A DNA stretch of 5,276 nt, taken from the NCBI GenBank assembly GCA_947441875.1, contig CANEUR010000079.1, forward strand, positions 1 to 5,276, read 5' to 3'. This document shows positions 1 to 5,276 of this stretch, one piece after another. Numbering within the stretch: the stretch's first letter is position 1; each line of letters begins with the position of its first letter. The translations under genes were made by a program, and so were the position numbers. Below the pieces are notes generated by a model. That model did not search any database. It had not been told where the DNA came from and was given only the letters and a program-made list of their open reading frames with translations. Source of the DNA: Rickettsiales bacterium. GTDB lineage: Bacteria; Pseudomonadota; Alphaproteobacteria; Rickettsiales; UBA1997.

Positions 1-86
1 GTTGGTGTGTTCTTTAATTTTTCGATAAAATCTTTTTCTGCTTGATTTGGAATATGTTCTTGTGGTTGATGTAGTTGTTGTGGCAT
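1..86 (-). CDS. N-terminal fragment of an unidentified protein, cut by the window edge
   Basis: Read on the minus strand, an ATG at 86-84 opens a frame of 28 complete codons that reaches the left edge without a stop. The peptide begins MPQQLHQPQEHIPNQAEKDF and continues with IEKLKNTP. It is rich in Gln, Pro and His at first, then becomes a charged, probably helical segment. I do not recognise it, and 28 residues are too few to assign a family. The frame stays open upstream to a TGA at 140-138, but no other ATG or GTG occurs there, so 86 is the best start. There is no clear Shine-Dalgarno sequence, as for the other genes here. It is divergent from recA and shares the 87-338 intergenic region with it. 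Codon choice is plausible for this genome, but the real length cannot be judged. Confidence 0.55.
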   Translation of the reverse strand, partial: MPQQLHQPQEHIPNQAEKDFIEKLKNTP

Positions 87-111
87 AAATATGATTTTTA
101 ATAAAAAATGT

Positions 112-141
112 ATTGTAAGAAAAACTGCAAATATTAATCAA
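112..141 (-). promoter_or_regulatory. Candidate sigma-70-type promoter for the minus-strand gene
   Basis: On the minus strand TTGATT (141-136) is followed after 18 bases by TACAAT (117-112), which matches the -10 consensus at five of six positions. Transcription would start near 105, about 20 bases before the ATG at 86. The region is very AT-rich, so chance matches are easy to find, and this is inference only. Confidence 0.35.
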
Positions 142-164
142 TAATAATTTTTTGTTTTTTCTTA
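116..164. repeat. AT-rich inverted repeat upstream of the divergent gene
   Basis: The arm TAAGAAAAAC (116-125) is the reverse complement of GTTTTTTCTTA (154-164), apart from one extra T in the right arm. The spacer is 28 bases. The left arm overlaps the candidate -10 box of the minus-strand gene. It may be an operator or simply a product of A/T-rich composition. No GC-rich stem is present, so a terminator is unlikely. Confidence 0.3.
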
Positions 165-196
165 AAAAAATATCGTTATCACCAGCAAGTTTTGCT

Positions 197-290
197 CAAT
201 TTATTTTCAAATCTCTAAAAATATCTGTTGCCTTTTGAGGTTGTGGCTGGTAAAATAAATACTTACTGTTGCATTTGTGAAAATAAATTG
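197..290. repeat. 12-bp perfect inverted repeat in the recA upstream region
   Basis: CAATTTATTTTC (197-208) is repeated as its exact reverse complement GAAAATAAATTG (279-290), with 70 bases between the arms. The similarity continues imperfectly on both sides. GCT (194-196) corresponds to AGC (294-296) with two extra bases, and CAAAT (208-212) corresponds to ATTTG (273-277) with a 2-base offset. The candidate recA promoter lies between the arms. It could be a pair of operator half-sites or a long-range RNA or cruciform structure, but AT-rich DNA gives such matches fairly easily. Confidence 0.45.
228..256 (+). promoter_or_regulatory. Candidate recA promoter
   Basis: TTGCCT (228-233; four of six matches to the -35 consensus) is separated by exactly 17 bases from TAAAAT (251-256; five of six to the -10 consensus). 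The predicted transcription start is near 263, giving a leader of about 76 bases before the recA ATG. I see no alphaproteobacterial SOS operator of the GAAC-N7-GTTC type between 87 and 338, so LexA control is not shown by the sequence. Confidence 0.45.
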
Positions 291-338
291 TTAGCAGTTT
301 TTTTACATCACATAAAATCAACTAAATTTTAAAATACC

Positions 339-1385
339 ATGACCAGCCTCGATCGTAAAAAAGCCCTAGAAGTGGCTTTATCACAAATAGATAAACAATT
401 TGGCAAAGGTTCTGCCATGAAATATGGTGATCGCCCCTCACTTGATATTGAAGTTATTCCTACTGGTTCGCTAAGCCTTGATTTGGCCTTGGGAGTTGGC
501 GGTTATCCTCGTGGCAGAATTATCGAAATTTATGGTCCAGAAAGCTCTGGCAAAACAACCCTCACTTTACATGCTATTGCCGAAGCTCAAAAAATGGGCT
601 TAACTTGTGCTTTTGTTGATGCCGAACATGCTTTTGACCCTACTTATGCAAAAAATCTCAAAATAAACCTCGACGATCTCATTATTTCTCAGCCCGATAA
701 CGGCGAGGCGGCTCTTGAAATTACCGATACTTTAGTTCGATCTGGTGCTATCGATTTAATCATCATCGATTCTGTGGCGGCTCTTGTGCCACAAGTTGAG
801 CTTGAAGGCGGTATGGCAGATAATCAAATGGGTTTGCAAGCTCGTTTAATGAGCAAGGCTCTACGAAAGCTTACTTCTACTGTGTCTAAAAGCAATTCTA
901 CGGTTATTTTTATTAACCAAATTCGTATGAAAATTGGGGTAATGTTTGGCAACCCCGAAACCACTACAGGCGGTAATGCTTTAAAATTTTATGCTTCGGT
1001 AAGGCTCGATATTCGCAGAGGCAATGCCATCAAAGAACAAGAAGAAATTTTAGGCAATGAAACCAAAGTAAAAGTAGTCAAAAACAAAGTCGCCCCTCCT
1101 TTTAAAACCGCAGAGTTCGAAATTATTTATGGCGAAGGTGTTTCAAGAATGGGCGAAGTTATCGATATTGCCACCAAGCTTGAAATTATCGAAAAATCTG
1201 GCTCTTGGTATGCTTTTAAAGGCACTAAAATAGGGCAGGGCAAAGAAAATGTTAAAAACTACCTCAAAGAAAATCCTGCAATTTCCCTTGAAATAGAAGA
1301 GTTGGTAAGGGTTAAAAACTCTTTACCATCGCTAAAAAAATCAGAAGATTCCAAAGAAAAGAAATCTAAAACCGCTACTTCTTAA
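339..1385 (+). CDS. recA: Recombinase RecA
   Basis: RecA is the ATP-dependent strand-exchange protein of homologous recombination. Its filament on single-stranded DNA also triggers LexA self-cleavage. The 348-aa length is normal for the family. The Walker A motif GPESSGKT is at 66-73, the conserved Glu of DAEHAFDP at 96, and Walker B (DLIIIDSV) has Asp144. DNA-binding loop L1 is near 155-165 (EGGMADNQMG) and loop L2 near 195-212 (IRMKIGVMFGNPETTTGG). The ATG at 339 gives the expected short N-terminal helix (KKALEVALSQIDKQFGKGSAMK), and no upstream extension is needed. No Shine-Dalgarno sequence is visible. Two small oddities are DAEHAF, where most RecAs have DAEHAL, and a C-terminal tail (333-348) with six Lys against three acidic residues; the E. 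coli tail is strongly acidic. A terminator 15 bases downstream makes it a single-gene unit. Confidence 0.98.
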   Translation: MTSLDRKKALEVALSQIDKQFGKGSAMKYGDRPSLDIEVIPTGSLSLDLALGVGGYPRGRIIEIYGPESSGKTTLTLHAIAEAQKMGLTCAFVDAEHAFDPTYAKNLKINLDDLIISQPDNGEAALEITDTLVRSGAIDLIIIDSVAALVPQVELEGGMADNQMGLQARLMSKALRKLTSTVSKSNSTVIFINQIRMKIGVMFGNPETTTGGNALKFYASVRLDIRRGNAIKEQEEILGNETKVKVVKNKVAPPFKTAEFEIIYGEGVSRMGEVIDIATKLEIIEKSGSWYAFKGTKIGQGKENVKNYLKENPAISLEIEELVRVKNSLPSLKKSEDSKEKKSKTATS

Positions 1386-1399
1386 AAGAAAAAATAGCT

Positions 1400-1439
1400 A
1401 ACAAGGGGCAAAAACCCCTTGTTTAGTTTTATTTTTTTA
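1400..1439 (+). terminator. Rho-independent terminator after recA
   Basis: A perfect 9-bp stem, AACAAGGGG (1400-1408) with CCCCTTGTT (1415-1423), encloses the 6-base loop CAAAAA. It is followed directly by a T-rich tract (TAGTTTTATTTTTTTA). This is the strongest RNA-level signal in the window. It separates recA transcription from the genes that follow. Confidence 0.9.
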
Positions 1440-1453
1440 TTTAATTTTATAAG

Positions 1454-2275
1454 ATGACTAAAGAATTAAAGTTAACAATAACCATAGATAATCGACAATA
1501 TATTGAGTTATTTGAATTTGTTAATGCAATGTCGGCTTTAAATAATCAATATTATAGTTTTTTAAATGCAAAAAATAATAAAAAAAATAGGCAAGATCAA
1601 AAACTTTTGATTAAAAAAATATCTCATGGTAGTGTAATAATCGATTTAATAGAAAAAGCCACTCCGCTATTGCCTGCTATATACCCAACAATTTTTGAAT
1701 TTACAAACTATGTTTGCACAACCATAGATTATTTAATAGAAGAAAATAAAGACAAACCTTATAAATACACTATTTTTGATTTTAAAAATTTTAAAAGCCT
1801 ACTCGAATTAACAGCAAATTGCTCTGGCAATAAAATTAATTTTAACATTATTTTTGGCAAACAAATTATCAATAAAACTTACGATCATAAAGATGCTTCT
1901 ACTGCTCAAAACCGCATAGATCGAGAAATTAAAAATCTACAAGAGGTTGGCGATGGCTGTATTAAAGAAAATGTAGAACTAAATCTTTATCAGGCAAGAA
2001 ATAGTAATTTTTCTAATTCTAATGTAGGAAATTTGGGAGTTATAAAAGAAATATCAACCAAACCAAAAGTGTTGTCTTTTGCTAATTATAAAGTAAAATA
2101 TGCCATCACAAAACAAGAAGATAACCCATTTAACTTTACTTATAATGTAGATATCGAAGTTATTTTAAAAGACGAAACCTATGGCTATTTAGATGATAAA
2201 AACATTAAAGAATACCATATTTTAAAATATCACGGCCCTATAAATAACGAAGATTTATTTGATAACAATACTTAA
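1454..2275 (+). CDS. Uncharacterised 273-aa protein (conserved-looking, function unknown)
   Basis: I cannot assign a function. The N-terminus (1-12) looks like a beta strand. A helical stretch (18-40, ELFEFVNAMSALNNQYYSFL) leads to a KKISHGSVIIDLIEKATPLL segment (54-73) and a hydrophobic helical region (74-95) that could pack against a membrane or a partner. No signal peptide is seen. The C-terminal half has QNRIDREIK (152-160), ENVELNLYQARNS (172-184), GVIKEISTKP (195-204) and NPFNFTYNVDIEV (224-236), ending with IKEYHILKYHGP. From memory, this motif order recurs in unannotated bacterial proteins from accessory regions; that recollection is unverified. The gene starts 14 bases after the recA terminator, with only a weak possible promoter, and ends 4 bases before miaB, so the two are probably co-transcribed. 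It is much more AT-rich than recA or miaB, which suggests transfer. Confidence 0.85.
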   Translation: MTKELKLTITIDNRQYIELFEFVNAMSALNNQYYSFLNAKNNKKNRQDQKLLIKKISHGSVIIDLIEKATPLLPAIYPTIFEFTNYVCTTIDYLIEENKDKPYKYTIFDFKNFKSLLELTANCSGNKINFNIIFGKQIINKTYDHKDASTAQNRIDREIKNLQEVGDGCIKENVELNLYQARNSNFSNSNVGNLGVIKEISTKPKVLSFANYKVKYAITKQEDNPFNFTYNVDIEVILKDETYGYLDDKNIKEYHILKYHGPINNEDLFDNNT

Positions 2276-2279
2276 AACA

Positions 2280-3647
2280 ATGTCAAAAAAATTACACATC
2301 AAAACTTACGGTTGTCAAATGAATGTTTACGATTCTGATCGTATGCAAGATTTAATGCTAGCTTGTGGCTATCAACTTACCGATACTCCGCAAGATGCCG
2401 ATATGGTTATCATCAACACTTGCCATATACGCGAAAAGGCTTCCGAAAAGCTGTTTTCCGATCTCGGCAGGCTTCGGCCATTTAAGCAACAAAAACAACA
2501 GCAAGGCTCTCAAATGATTGTAGCGGTAGCAGGTTGTGTGGCACAAGCCGAAGGCGAAGAAATTTTTAAACGATCGCAAGTTGTTGATATTGTGGTGGGG
2601 CCAGAGAGCTACCAAACTCTGCCCGATTTGGTTGGTAAAGTACAGAGAGAAAAAAAGAAACAACTAAACCTAGATTTTGCACCAAATCAAAAATTTGATT
2701 CTCTCACTTTACTTTCTCAAAAAACCAATCAAACAAGTGCTTTTATAAGTGTGCAAGAAGGTTGCGACAAATTTTGCACTTTTTGTGTGGTACCTTACAC
2801 TCGAGGTGCTGAATATTCACGATCGGTAAATCAAGTTCTTGATGAGGTAAAAAAGTTGGTTGAGGGCGGTAGCCAAGAAATTTATTTGTTAGGGCAAAAT
2901 GTTAATGCCTATCACGGCTTAAACCCCGATGGCAGTTCTTGTTCATTGGCTTCTTTGATACATCAAATATCTGAAATAAACGGTGTGCAACGAATTCGCT
3001 ACACTACTTCGCACCCCAAAGATATGGCAGACGATCTTATAAATGCCCACGGTAGCATTGCCAAACTGATGCCGTTTTTACATTTGCCAGTGCAGTCTGG
3101 CTCAAATGCAGTATTAAAAACGATGAATCGCAAACATACTCGGCAAGATTATTTCAAAATTATTGACAAACTCAAAAAAGCTTGCCCAACAATTGGGCTT
3201 TCTTCTGATTTTATTGTAGGTTTTCCTGGTGAAACAGAAGAAGATTTTTTACAAACACTCGATTTAGTGAAACAAGTTAAATTTACTCAATGTTATTCGT
3301 TTAAATATTCAAAAAGGCCAGGCACCCCAGCTTGTGATTTGCAAAATCAAGTGCCAGAAGAGTTAAAAGAAGAAAGATTGCAAATTTTACAAACCTTGTT
3401 AAACGAACAACAGCTCGAATTTAACCAGCAATTCCAAGATAAAACTGTGAATGTTTTATTCGAAAAAACCGCTCCTAAATCGCAAAAGCAACAGCCTAAC
3501 ACCCAAATTTGGGGCAAAAGCGAATGGCTTCAATCGGTGGTAGTTGAGCTTGAAAACCAGCAACAGCCCGAGAGTTATTTTAATAAAATCTTGCCAGTAA
3601 AAATAATTAAAGCACGCCCAAGTAGCTTAATTGGCAAGTTGTTGTAG
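2280..3647 (+). CDS. miaB: tRNA-2-methylthio-N6-isopentenyladenosine synthase MiaB
   Basis: MiaB is a radical-SAM methylthiotransferase that adds the 2-methylthio group to isopentenyl-adenosine-37 of tRNAs reading UNN codons. The N-terminal MTTase domain carries three cluster-binding cysteines: Cys12 (KTYGCQMN), Cys48 (NTCHIREKA) and Cys86 (AGCVAQAEGEE). The radical-SAM CxxxCxxC motif is Cys162/166/169 (GCDKFCTFCVVPYTRG). Further core motifs are LLGQNVNAYHG (204-214), LHLPVQSGS (268-276) and FIVGFPGET (312-320). A TRAM-like RNA-binding domain occupies about 380-455. The 455-aa length is normal. The frame also has an ATG at 2259 inside the preceding gene. I prefer 2280 because MSKKLHIKTYGCQMN matches the usual alphaproteobacterial start, and the 2259 extension adds only seven residues. 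Gln-rich insertions (70-78 and 402-409) are minor peculiarities. It lies 4 bases after the 273-aa gene. Confidence 0.97.
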   Translation: MSKKLHIKTYGCQMNVYDSDRMQDLMLACGYQLTDTPQDADMVIINTCHIREKASEKLFSDLGRLRPFKQQKQQQGSQMIVAVAGCVAQAEGEEIFKRSQVVDIVVGPESYQTLPDLVGKVQREKKKQLNLDFAPNQKFDSLTLLSQKTNQTSAFISVQEGCDKFCTFCVVPYTRGAEYSRSVNQVLDEVKKLVEGGSQEIYLLGQNVNAYHGLNPDGSSCSLASLIHQISEINGVQRIRYTTSHPKDMADDLINAHGSIAKLMPFLHLPVQSGSNAVLKTMNRKHTRQDYFKIIDKLKKACPTIGLSSDFIVGFPGETEEDFLQTLDLVKQVKFTQCYSFKYSKRPGTPACDLQNQVPEELKEERLQILQTLLNEQQLEFNQQFQDKTVNVLFEKTAPKSQKQQPNTQIWGKSEWLQSVVVELENQQQPESYFNKILPVKIIKARPSSLIGKLL

Positions 3648-3661
3648 TTTTTTATTAATCT

Positions 3662-4618
3662 ATGAAAAAAATAATCAGTTTATTTTCTGGTGCTGGCGGC
3701 ATGGATTTAGGCTTTAAAAAAGCTGGCTTTAATATTGTTTATGCTAATGAATATGATAAAACAATTTGGCAAACATTTTCTTATAACTTTCCATCTGTAA
3801 AACTAGATAAACACGATCTTAGAAATATTGATAGCCAAGAAATTCCAAATTGCATTGGTGTTATTGGTGGTCCGCCTTGCCAAAGCTGGAGCGAAGCAGG
3901 GTCGTTAAGAGGCATAAACGATGCAAGAGGTAAATTATTTTTTGAATATATCAGAATTATTAAAGATAAAAAACCATTGTTTTTTGTGGCAGAAAATGTT
4001 GCTGGCATATTGCATAGCAGGCATAAAGAGGCTTTTAATTCTATCATTAATAGCTTTAATGAACTTGGTTATCAGGTGCAATATCAGCTTTTAAATGCCA
4101 AAAATTATTGTGTGCCACAAGATAGACATAGAGTTTTTATTGTTGGCTTTTTAAACAATAATAATTTTGTTTTTCCAGAACCAAATGGCAAATTTTTAAC
4201 TCTACAAGATGCAATTTTTGATTTAAAAAACACGGTTCAGCCCTATCACAATAATAATCAAAACGAATTTAACCACGAATATTATACCGCAGGTTTTTCT
4301 ACTATTTTTATGTCTAGAAACAGAGTAAGAAGTTGGCACGAGCCATCTTTTACCATTCAAGCTGGCGGAAGGCATGCACCGCTTCATCCGCAAGCTCCAA
4401 AAATGCAATTTGTTGAGCAAAATAAAAGAATTTTTGCAAAAGGAAGTGAAAACTTATATCGCCGATTATCGGTTCGCGAATGCGCCAGAATACAAACCTT
4501 TCCAGATGATTTTAAATTTATTTACCAAAATATTTTAGATGGCTATAAAATGGTTGGAAATGCCGTTCCTGTTAATCTGGCCTATGGAATTGCAAAACAA
4601 ATCGCTAAATATTTATGA
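3662..4618 (+). CDS. C5-cytosine DNA methyltransferase, NgoPII/HaeIII type (GGCC expected)
   Basis: This is the modification enzyme of a type II restriction-modification system, transferring methyl from S-adenosylmethionine to cytosine C5. All core motifs are present: motif I LFSGAGGMDLGF (7-18); motif IV GGPPCQSWSEAG (69-80) with catalytic Cys73; motif VI ENV (111-113); motif VIII QDRHRVF (153-159); motif IX RRLSVRECARIQTFPDDF (267-284); and motif X GNAVPVNLAYGIA (299-311). The target-recognition region lies between VIII and IX. Segments there and after it, such as FMSRNRVRSW, LHPQAPKM and FKFIYQN, resemble M.NgoPII as I remember it, hence the GGCC prediction. The 318-aa length is close to HaeIII-type enzymes. 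The gene starts 14 bases after miaB with no visible Shine-Dalgarno, and its TGA overlaps the endonuclease start (ATGA). GC is below that of miaB, consistent with acquisition. Confidence 0.95.
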   Translation: MKKIISLFSGAGGMDLGFKKAGFNIVYANEYDKTIWQTFSYNFPSVKLDKHDLRNIDSQEIPNCIGVIGGPPCQSWSEAGSLRGINDARGKLFFEYIRIIKDKKPLFFVAENVAGILHSRHKEAFNSIINSFNELGYQVQYQLLNAKNYCVPQDRHRVFIVGFLNNNNFVFPEPNGKFLTLQDAIFDLKNTVQPYHNNNQNEFNHEYYTAGFSTIFMSRNRVRSWHEPSFTIQAGGRHAPLHPQAPKMQFVEQNKRIFAKGSENLYRRLSVRECARIQTFPDDFKFIYQNILDGYKMVGNAVPVNLAYGIAKQIAKYL

Positions 4619-5276
4619 AAACCAATACACTAAAAGCAATAGTAAATATTATTAAAAATAACATAAACGATTTAGAAGAATACAAAAGCTTGAATTATAA
4701 AATCAGAATTAACAATAAAGGTGAAGCACTAGAAAATCTAATAAAAAATTCTTTATGCAATTCTTATAATTCTAATGATATTGAAAAAATAAACTTATAA
4801 AATGAATATTTTTCTTACTTAGGAAATCAAAATAATCCGCCAGATTTAATTATTAAAAATGGTGATGCATTCGAAATTAAAAAAATAGAAAGTAATGAAG
4901 GAAATATACAATTAAACAGCTCTTTCCCTAAAAATAAACTTTATAGAAATAGCAAAATGCTTACTATTGCTTGTCAAAATTGCGAAGAAAATTGGTTAGA
5001 AAAAGATATTTGTTATGTAATAGGTTGTGTTAATAAAAAATTACAAAGTATTTGGTTTGTTTATGGTGATTGTTATTGTGCCAATTCAGAAGTTTATTCT
5101 AAAATAAAAAATCAAATTACAAAAAGCATAGAAGAAATTGAAATTGATTTAACTTAAACCAATGAAATTGCCAAAGTTAAAAAAGTAGATCCTCTTGGTA
5201 TAACAGATTTAATAGTTCGAGGAATGTGGGGAATTCAGCACCCAAGTAAAGTTTTTTCTTATATAACTACTAAAAA
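4615..5276 (+). pseudogene. NgoPII-type restriction endonuclease, interrupted by two in-frame stops and cut by the window edge
   Basis: One reading frame from the ATG at 4615 to the right edge (220 codons) reads as a type II endonuclease resembling R.NgoPII, except for TAA at codon 62 (4798-4800) and codon 181 (5155-5157). Codons 1-61 form the helical N-terminus (including NNKGEALENLIKNSL). Between the stops lies the catalytic core, FSYLGNQNNPPDLIIKNGDA followed by FEIKK. This is a PD-(D/E)xK site with Asp77, Glu87 and Lys89. After the second stop the frame continues with KVDPLGITDLIVRGMWGI, also family-like. There is no frameshift. The first stop precedes all catalytic residues. The ATG at codon 115 (4957) has no ribosome binding site and lies after them, so no active product is expected. 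The start overlaps the methyltransferase stop, the usual coupling of such pairs. The gene is very AT-rich. Sequencing error at two sites is the alternative explanation. Confidence 0.85.

Noticed and set aside
87..338. SOS (LexA) operator upstream of recA
   Set aside because: I looked for GAAC-N7-GTTC and similar palindromes between the divergent genes and found none.
1419..1447. Possible promoter TTGTTT...TAATTT for the 273-aa gene
   Set aside because: The -10 match is only three of six, it overlaps the terminator, and it would place the start of transcription at the ATG itself. It was left out as too weak.
2259..2279. miaB starting at the ATG at 2259
   Set aside because: This would overlap the preceding gene by 17 bases and add seven residues not expected in MiaB. 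The ATG at 2280 gives the standard N-terminus.
2358..2663. Minus-strand open frame of 101 codons inside miaB
   Set aside because: It lies wholly antisense to the conserved MiaB N-terminal domain and shows no recognisable protein features.
3590..3653. Possible terminator or operator at the miaB end: CTTGCCA (3590-3596) with TGGCAAG (3632-3638), then a T-run
   Set aside because: The stem is only 7 bp with a 35-base loop and lies mostly inside miaB coding sequence. The distance between stem and T-run is also poor.
3631..3658. Possible methyltransferase promoter TTGGCA...TATTAA
   Set aside because: The spacing is 16 and the -35 match is good, but transcription would start at or just after the ATG at 3662, so it is not convincing without start-site data.
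3781..4420. Two minus-strand open frames (3781-4047 and 4223-4420) inside the methyltransferase
   Set aside because: They are antisense to a fully conserved methyltransferase, with no promoter or family resemblance.
4615..4800. A complete 61-aa small protein overlapping the methyltransferase
   Set aside because: Its sequence matches the N-terminal part of NgoPII-type endonucleases and the frame continues with the catalytic core after the TAA, so it is the first piece of a pseudogene.
4957..5157. A separate 66-aa gene starting at the ATG at 4957
   Set aside because: It is the middle of the interrupted endonuclease frame. The ATG aligns with an internal family position, there is no ribosome binding site, and family-like sequence continues upstream and downstream in the same frame.

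Overview
The window looks like a piece of chromosome from a low-GC alphaproteobacterium, possibly Rickettsiales- or Holosporales-like. The basis is the overall character of the RecA and MiaB proteins: the MiaB start (MSKKLHIKTYGCQMNVYDS) and the radical-SAM segment closely resemble rickettsial MiaB as I remember it. No database was searched, so the placement is tentative. Stop codons of all three kinds are used normally (recA and the 273-aa gene end in TAA, miaB in TAG, the methyltransferase in TGA), which points to the standard code.

Layout. At the left edge (1-86) is the first 28 codons of a minus-strand gene that runs off the window. A 252-base AT-rich intergenic region follows, with candidate divergent promoters and two inverted repeats. 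Then comes recA (339-1385), closed by a strong Rho-independent terminator (1400-1439). After the terminator, everything runs on the plus strand with very tight spacing. The genes are an AT-rich gene for an unassigned 273-aa protein (1454-2275), miaB (2280-3647, 4 bases later), a C5-cytosine DNA methyltransferase (3662-4618, 14 bases later), and its partner restriction endonuclease (from 4615, overlapping the methyltransferase by ATGA). The endonuclease frame is still open at the right edge.

How they work together. recA and miaB are core housekeeping genes (recombination/SOS; tRNA modification). The methyltransferase and endonuclease form a type II restriction-modification pair of the NgoPII/HaeIII specificity type (GGCC expected). 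The methyltransferase has all its motifs. The endonuclease frame carries two in-frame TAA codons, the first before its PD-ExK active site, so restriction is very probably dead and the methyltransferase is effectively solitary. Sampled 60-base stretches show recA and miaB near 43-45% GC, the methyltransferase near 33%, the endonuclease near 25% and the 273-aa gene 15-27%. This fits accessory genes inserted around a housekeeping gene.

The points most worth a second look are the doubly nonsense-interrupted endonuclease beside an intact methyltransferase, and the unassigned 273-aa protein wedged between the recA terminator and miaB. I see no CRISPR array, tRNA, rRNA or insertion sequence.
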